From the NCBI RefSeq assembly GCF_002735925.1, contig NZ_PEDL01000014.1, forward strand, positions 1-64,000: 64,000 nt of DNA, read 5' to 3'. The DNA comes from Sporanaerobium hydrogeniformans. GTDB taxonomy: Bacteria > Bacillota > Clostridia > Lachnospirales > Cellulosilyticaceae. Of this stretch, positions 63,894 to 64,000 are shown one piece after another. The stretch's first letter is position 1; the number at the start of each line of letters is the position of its first letter. The notes below the pieces were generated by a model. It made no database searches, was not told where the DNA came from, and worked only from the letters and a program-made list of their open reading frames with translations. The position numbers and the translations under genes were made by a program.

Positions 63894-64000
63894 AAAACAG
63901 TTTGTTAATATAAAAAATTAGTTATATTTAAACAATTAATAAAATGTATTTTAGTAAAAAATAATAAAATAAATTTAAAAAATCAAAAAACATTGACATA

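Noticed and set aside
63993-63998. TTGACA at the very end of the window
   Set aside because: It looks like a -35 box, but any -10 would lie outside the window, so it cannot be supported.
1-64000. tRNA, rRNA, CRISPR, insertion sequences, prophage or integrase genes
   Set aside because: None seen on either strand: no repeat-spacer pattern, no transposase or integrase motifs and no cloverleaf-like sequences.

Overview
The window reads as chromosomal DNA of a low-G+C, Gram-positive, anaerobic, spore-forming Clostridia (probably Lachnospirales; the genus cannot be fixed from the window alone). Support: AT-rich genes with strong AGGAGG-type ribosome binding sites and many GTG/TTG starts, lipoprotein signal peptides, S-layer homology (SLH) surface proteins, a CotF-like spore coat protein, YesM/YesN two-component systems and many carbohydrate ABC systems. 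I see no tRNA, rRNA, CRISPR array, insertion sequence or phage gene.

Layout. 1-0.2 kb: a long rod-like structured RNA candidate resembling 6S RNA. 0.3-1.7 kb (minus): FetAB-type metal exporter. 1.9-2.5 kb: flavodoxin-fold reductase. 2.7-10.9 kb: glycan locus with YesM-like kinase, YesN-like regulator, family-1 binding protein, MalF/MalG-type permeases and a cytoplasmic GH2 glycosidase, with no ATPase of its own. 11.1-22.0 kb: a large sugar locus. It has an RbsB-like lipoprotein, a NarL-type two-component system, a membrane-anchored family-1 binding protein, a second RbsB-like protein, an RbsA-type ATPase, an RbsC-type permease, a class II aldolase, a PfkB kinase and a D-lyxose isomerase-like enzyme. 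I infer import, isomerisation, phosphorylation and aldol cleavage of D-lyxose or a related sugar.

22.2-24.7 kb (minus): a two-gene membrane operon of unknown function. 24.9-27.3 kb: aldo/keto reductase, DUF1294 protein, threonine aldolase. 27.6-31.1 kb: SLH surface protein. 31.3-36.8 kb: YitT protein, CotF-like coat protein (minus), ECF sigma factor with DUF4179 partner, oligoendopeptidase F. 36.9-44.2 kb: a very large SLH/FN3/GLUG surface protein (minus) and a divergent TetR regulator, both visibly more G+C-rich than the surroundings and probably acquired. 44.3-45.9 kb: DUF1858 protein, an unrecognised protein and a hemerythrin protein. 46.0-47.9 kb: FUSC-type membrane protein.

48.0-54.1 kb: a minus-strand operon for an enolase-superfamily acid-sugar dehydratase, a zinc dehydrogenase and a TRAP transporter, divergent from a GntR/FadR regulator, with well-placed palindromic operators between them. 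54.3-57.5 kb: HIT protein, then the TrkA/TrkH potassium system (minus), in which trkH is broken by a one-base frameshift at an A-run. 57.7-63.8 kb: UppP, MocR-type regulator divergent from azlCD, LacI-type regulator with an esterase, and a YcxB-like membrane protein. Most units are separated by clear hairpin terminators and have recognisable sigma-A promoters.
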